DNA of 64,000 nt from Pseudoscleropodium purum (taxonomy: Eukaryota > Streptophyta > Bryopsida > Hypnales > Brachytheciaceae). The first letter of the stretch is position 1. Each line of letters opens with the position of its first letter. Made by a program: the position numbers and the translations under genes. This document shows, in pieces, positions 60,216 through 64,000 of this stretch. The stretch spans positions 6,882,001-6,946,000 of the forward strand of contig OZ017804.1 of assembly GCA_963969395.1 (NCBI GenBank), read 5' to 3'. A model generated the notes under the pieces. It saw nothing but the letters and a program-made list of their open reading frames with translations. It was not told the origin of the DNA and did no database searches.

Positions 60216-62085
60216 ATCTATTTGGTCTTTATACTTTCATTAGAGATTTTTGTATAAATAACTTCACTAAAAATACTAATAAAAAAAACAAAAAAGAAGA
60301 AGAATGAGTCCTTGTAAGTGTTTCGATCTCCACCCTTGAAACCAAACATGCACAACCAGTTTCTAGAATAATTTGTGAAATTATAGGTGAATGGTTAGTA
60401 ATAACGAGGTGACTTCCAAGCAATGGAGCTTTTTTATTAATCTTGCCTTTAATCTTTCTTCTAAAATTAAATCCAAAAGCTAGGGAATCCTAAGAATACT
60501 TTAAAGATTCTACTTTATTTAATCCAAGATCCTCTCTAAGGGTTCTTGGTAATTCTTTACCATTCTTTATCTTTTGGCTTGTTGTTTCTTTCTTTCTTCA
60601 ATTTTGTTTAATGATTTCCAATTTTAATTCAAAATACTTCTACTACTGACAATTATATTTTATTTTCTTCCCTAATTATTTTTGAAAATATTTCTTATTG
60701 ATAGGTTATTTTTATTTTTTATTGTTATTCCTTATTCTATTCTCTTTTCTTCCCTTGTTATTTTTATTTTATTGGTTTTAATGATTAGGATTGATTAGGA
60801 TTTTTTCTCCTAGGTGATTTTAATTAATTTCAATTATCCTATTGGTAAAAAAAATTTACTTTAATGAGGGTACATATTGATCACTTTTCAACTTGGCTTA
60901 GATGGTCAAATAATTTTATGCATTCAGGCTCTTTTCTTATAAGTAATTTTCTTTTAATTCTACTTTTACTTTAATTTTAATTGGTTAATTGGGGTTTTAC
61001 CTTGGTAAGTTATCTTTTAAGTAGGAAGGTGAAAGTATAAATTTCCTTTAACTTCTTAGTAAATGTTATTCACGAAAGAATTTTGACCTTTGACTGATTG
61101 ACCAAAATTCTTAAGTAATTCTTGTTTACCCTTGAAGTTTGAAATTTACTTCTACTTTGACCTTCTTTGACTTCTACTTTTGCTTTGGGAATTGATTCTA
61201 TTCTGGGTTTTGAGATTCCTACAAAATATTCCTTTGGATAAATATTTATAATTTCATCCAATTTTAGTTCATTTTAATTTCTTTGTAACTTATTTAATAA
61301 CTACTGATTTTTGATGTGAGACATACGATTGGAAAGCTAATAAAATTATCTATTTGATTTTAAATTTTAAGTCTACCTTCTAAATAATGCTAAAGTCTAA
61401 TCTTAATTCCTAATTGCGGCCCTACTTGCTAAGGAAATTGAAATTTTAATGGAAAATAAAATATAATTAAAGGTGGGTTTTAAATACTAACCTTAAGGTT
61501 TGCAGACTCTATGTTGTTAACCTTGGTTGTTTCAATCATTTCTCCCTGTTCTTTTGCATCTTCCATCACTTGCATATTTTCAATTCTTGGTATTTGGTAG
61601 GGCTTTGGCCAACAAGGTTCACCTTTGAATTTATCCTTCTAATTTCCATGTGGTGTTTTAGTTCTAGCTTTAGTTAATTCTTGAGCTTGAATATCCTCCT
61701 TCTTTCCATCTTTTTGTTCCTTTTTCTTTAATATTTTCTCCAAAGTCAAATGCTAGGAAATCTAAAAAGAATCTAATCTTTTGCTAATGGTTGCTGATGC
61801 TTGAAAGTCAAACAAGCTTCCTAACGAGCTTGCTTTGTTTTTTCTATTTGTCTTTTCTATCAAGATTCACATGATGCCAAAGTCAATGATTCTCCTAACT
61901 TCTCTTCAACCTTCCCCCACCTTCTCCACTACTTGTTTAAGTTAGTGTCTCATTCCTTCCTGGGATTCTAGTTATTGTTTTGAAATCGGATGCAAGTTCT
62001 TGCAACGAAATCTTGTCAATTTTTGGCAACCAACATAGCTTGGCTTCAAGGAGGATGTCATGCTGGCCTAGTAACCTCTCCCTTT
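60216..62085. other. AT-rich stretch, nothing recognised
   Basis: Short minus-strand frames (64 and 63 codons at 60229 and 61070) without family features. The TTTTATTTT-type runs are low-complexity. Confidence 0.35.
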
Positions 62086-62089
62086 ACTC

Positions 62090-62625
62090 CTAGTTGCTTC
62101 AGTCTCTTGTGATCTGGTTGACAGTTCAATTGCTCTGCTTTCACAATTTGGTCACTCCAAGTCTGATTTGGAAGCTCTGTCTAGCCCTGGGAGCTTACTT
62201 CTTGATGATTTGTAATGAGATCCACTCACCTTGGGCTTTGGTCAACTTAATTTGACTACCCAAAAATCTGAATTTTAAGGCTTGTCTGGCTCGAAACTCA
62301 CTCTCTAGTTCTGGATTTGAGTTTCCTTCCTGTTGAACTCTGGTCACTCAGTTGACCACCCAAATCTGATTTTTAAAGGCTCTTTTAGCTTGGAAACTCA
62401 CTCTTTAGTCTATAATTGAATTTCACTCACTATGGGCTCTAGTCAACTCAATTTGACCACCAAATCTGAATTTTTAAAGGCCGGTCTAGCTTGGGAATTC
62501 ATTCTCTCGTTTTGGAATAGAATTTCCTTCACCCTTGGCTCTGGTCAGCTCGGTTTGACCATCCAAATCTGATTTTTTAAGGCCCTGTTTGGTTTTTAAA
62601 TTCACTCTCTCATTAGATTTGTCTT
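62090..62625. repeat. Tandem repeat, about 100-bp unit, 5 copies
   Basis: Units repeat the order: GGGCTCTGGTCAACTCAATT, TTGACCACCAAATCTGATTT, TTAAAGGC(C/T)...TCTAGCTTGG, then AAACTCACTCTCTAGT. TTGACC-CCAAATCTGA cores are visible near 62153, 62252, 62353, 62455 and 62556. Units differ by point changes and a few small indels. Confidence 0.8.
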
Positions 62626-64000
62626 GAGAGAAAGAAGCTACAAATCCACTCCCTAGGCTTCTTAGTGTTCACCATTAGAAGAGTTTTGGGGGGTCTAGAA
62701 GCCTATTTCAGGCTTGTTCCCCGTAGCTGTTCCTCGCAGTGAGGGGAATGGCCCACTACCAGAATTTTTTTTTTTCTTAAAAAAAATTAAAAAAATTGGT
62801 CAATGATGTGGCAGGGGCTTGGTCATGTCAGACCGCTGCGCCAAACCTGTTCCATGCGTTCGCAAGCTGTGATAACTCGTAGGCATTTGGAGGCTTCAAA
62901 AATCTTCTAATGTGTGAACCAAAAATCGAAGCTTGGTGATAAACTAAAGCTAAAAAACACAAAATGGGATCCCTTAGAATATCTTCCCTTTTGATTTAAT
63001 TTTTTCCGTAACCAAATGATGTCTGTGAATTGGTATGGTAGCGACTTGGTACCAATCAAACAACCTACCAACTAGCTTTACCAACTAGCTTGACTACCTG
63101 GTCCCACCAATTGTATATGAGCTAGCTCCCCTAACAAGCTAGCTTTGAACTAGCTCTTCAATTAGGCTAACTTACGAGTTGGACTCCTCACAAGGTTGGT
63201 TTGAAATTTAATTAACTTGGCCATTGCTCACCAATGGTTTTTAAACCAATTGTAGTCTCTTTGGAGACCCTTTTAATGCAAAATCAAAAACAGAAAAGTT
63301 GTTAGTAAGGGCAAAGCTTCACCATCCGGGGGGGTTTAGGCCCAAACTTTAAAACATAACAATCACAAGTAAGACTAGGAAAATTTGATCCAAGGGCGAA
63401 GCTTTGTTGTTCGGGGGTTTTAGGCCCCAATTTTGGTCAATCTCTACTCAATGGTTAGTAATAAAATGCGAGGTTTGGTTCCCACCCAAATCACTCAACA
63501 ATAAAATAACCAATACTAGGGCCACAATTTCCAATGTTTAGGCTTCAAGGGGAATTTGCAACAACCAAAGGTGTGAAATTCCTCTCCAAAAAAGCTCAAT
63601 TGGCAATTTGTTAGTAGACCACAAGACTCAAACACCAAATCAATTAGTTTAAAGCAAGCTCCAAAGGATTCTAGCTAACAGCATTGCTAGAATTTGGCTA
63701 GAATGTCCTTAGGGTTAGTGTAGAAGAAAGAACTCCTCAAAACGTCACCTAACACAAAGTTAGTATAAGAATTTGCTTCAAATATCAAAAGAAAGACAAG
63801 CTTAGGACAAAGAAACCCCTATGTCCTTTGTAATGAGCGCAAAACACAAAAGAAGGCTTGAAGACATAAAGAAATCTCAAATTGCAATGAAAAACAAAGA
63901 GTTTTGACGATTACCAAACTTCCTTGACAACGTGGCCGTATATGGCGTCGATAACAAAATGCAAAAGAGATGCAACAAAAAGGTGGTTGGTCTCAAACAA
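62626..64000. other. AT-rich stretch with short repeated strings, no gene
   Basis: Includes repeated ACTAGCTT strings (63060-63160) and GGGCAAAGCTTCACCATCCG / GGGCGAAGCTTTGTTGTTCG at 63309 and 63401. No protein-coding evidence. Confidence 0.4.

Overview
This is nuclear DNA of a land plant. The evidence is a lectin receptor-like kinase gene with a GT-AG intron, Ty1/Copia relics, MITEs and long AT-rich repeat-derived intergenic sequence. The species cannot be fixed from the window. The general look (large AT-rich intergenic space, a DUF7869-type element) suits a non-seed plant or another large plant genome, but that is inference.

Left part (1-27.5 kb). Two L-type lectin receptor kinase (LecRK) genes lie on the minus strand about 18.25 kb apart as a tandem duplication. 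The left one runs off the window after its lectin ectodomain (1-855). The right one is complete with two exons (16587-17632 and 17963-19109, 730 aa). Between and beyond them is AT-rich DNA made of repeats: a 5.4-7.2 kb stretch studded with a CCAAATTGG-like motif, two tandem-repeat blocks, a three-copy dispersed repeat, a MITE with a dated empty site (12040-12349) and a GC-rich hAT-type MITE with a perfect 8-bp target duplication (25318-25636).

Middle part (27491-47192). A 19.7 kb GC-richer island is a large mobile element. Its left tip reads CACTACAAGAAA, as in CACTA transposons, and about 60 bp of the tip is repeated inverted at the right end. It carries about two dozen copies of a 20-bp palindrome (TATCGGCTGSCAGCCGATAC), and I see none outside it. 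Every intron I could define inside it holds at least one. Its genes form two divergent arms around a shared 1.2 kb intergenic region. The minus-strand arm is a 1163-codon gene with a ParB/DGQHR-like GGQH motif, followed by two degenerate HAD/NIF-type (CTD-phosphatase-like) genes. The plus-strand arm is a 1317-codon gene with a DUF7869-type, transposase-like core. Both large genes are broken by a 3.3 kb element (34059-37355 and 39538-42841). Each copy of that element has its own 5-bp target duplication and a 552-codon ORF. Every in-frame stop in these genes can be explained by a single C-to-T change.

Right part (47.2-64 kb). This is AT-rich again: a foldback MITE at the junction, LTR-like repeat copies (also found at 20.6 kb), a Copia relic on the minus strand (53.5-54.8 kb) and tandem-repeat blocks. 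The Copia relic ends just before its RNase H region, and a Copia RNase H fragment in the same orientation ends exactly at the left tip of the big element (27490). The two may be halves of one Copia element split by later insertions. No tRNA, rRNA or CRISPR was seen.
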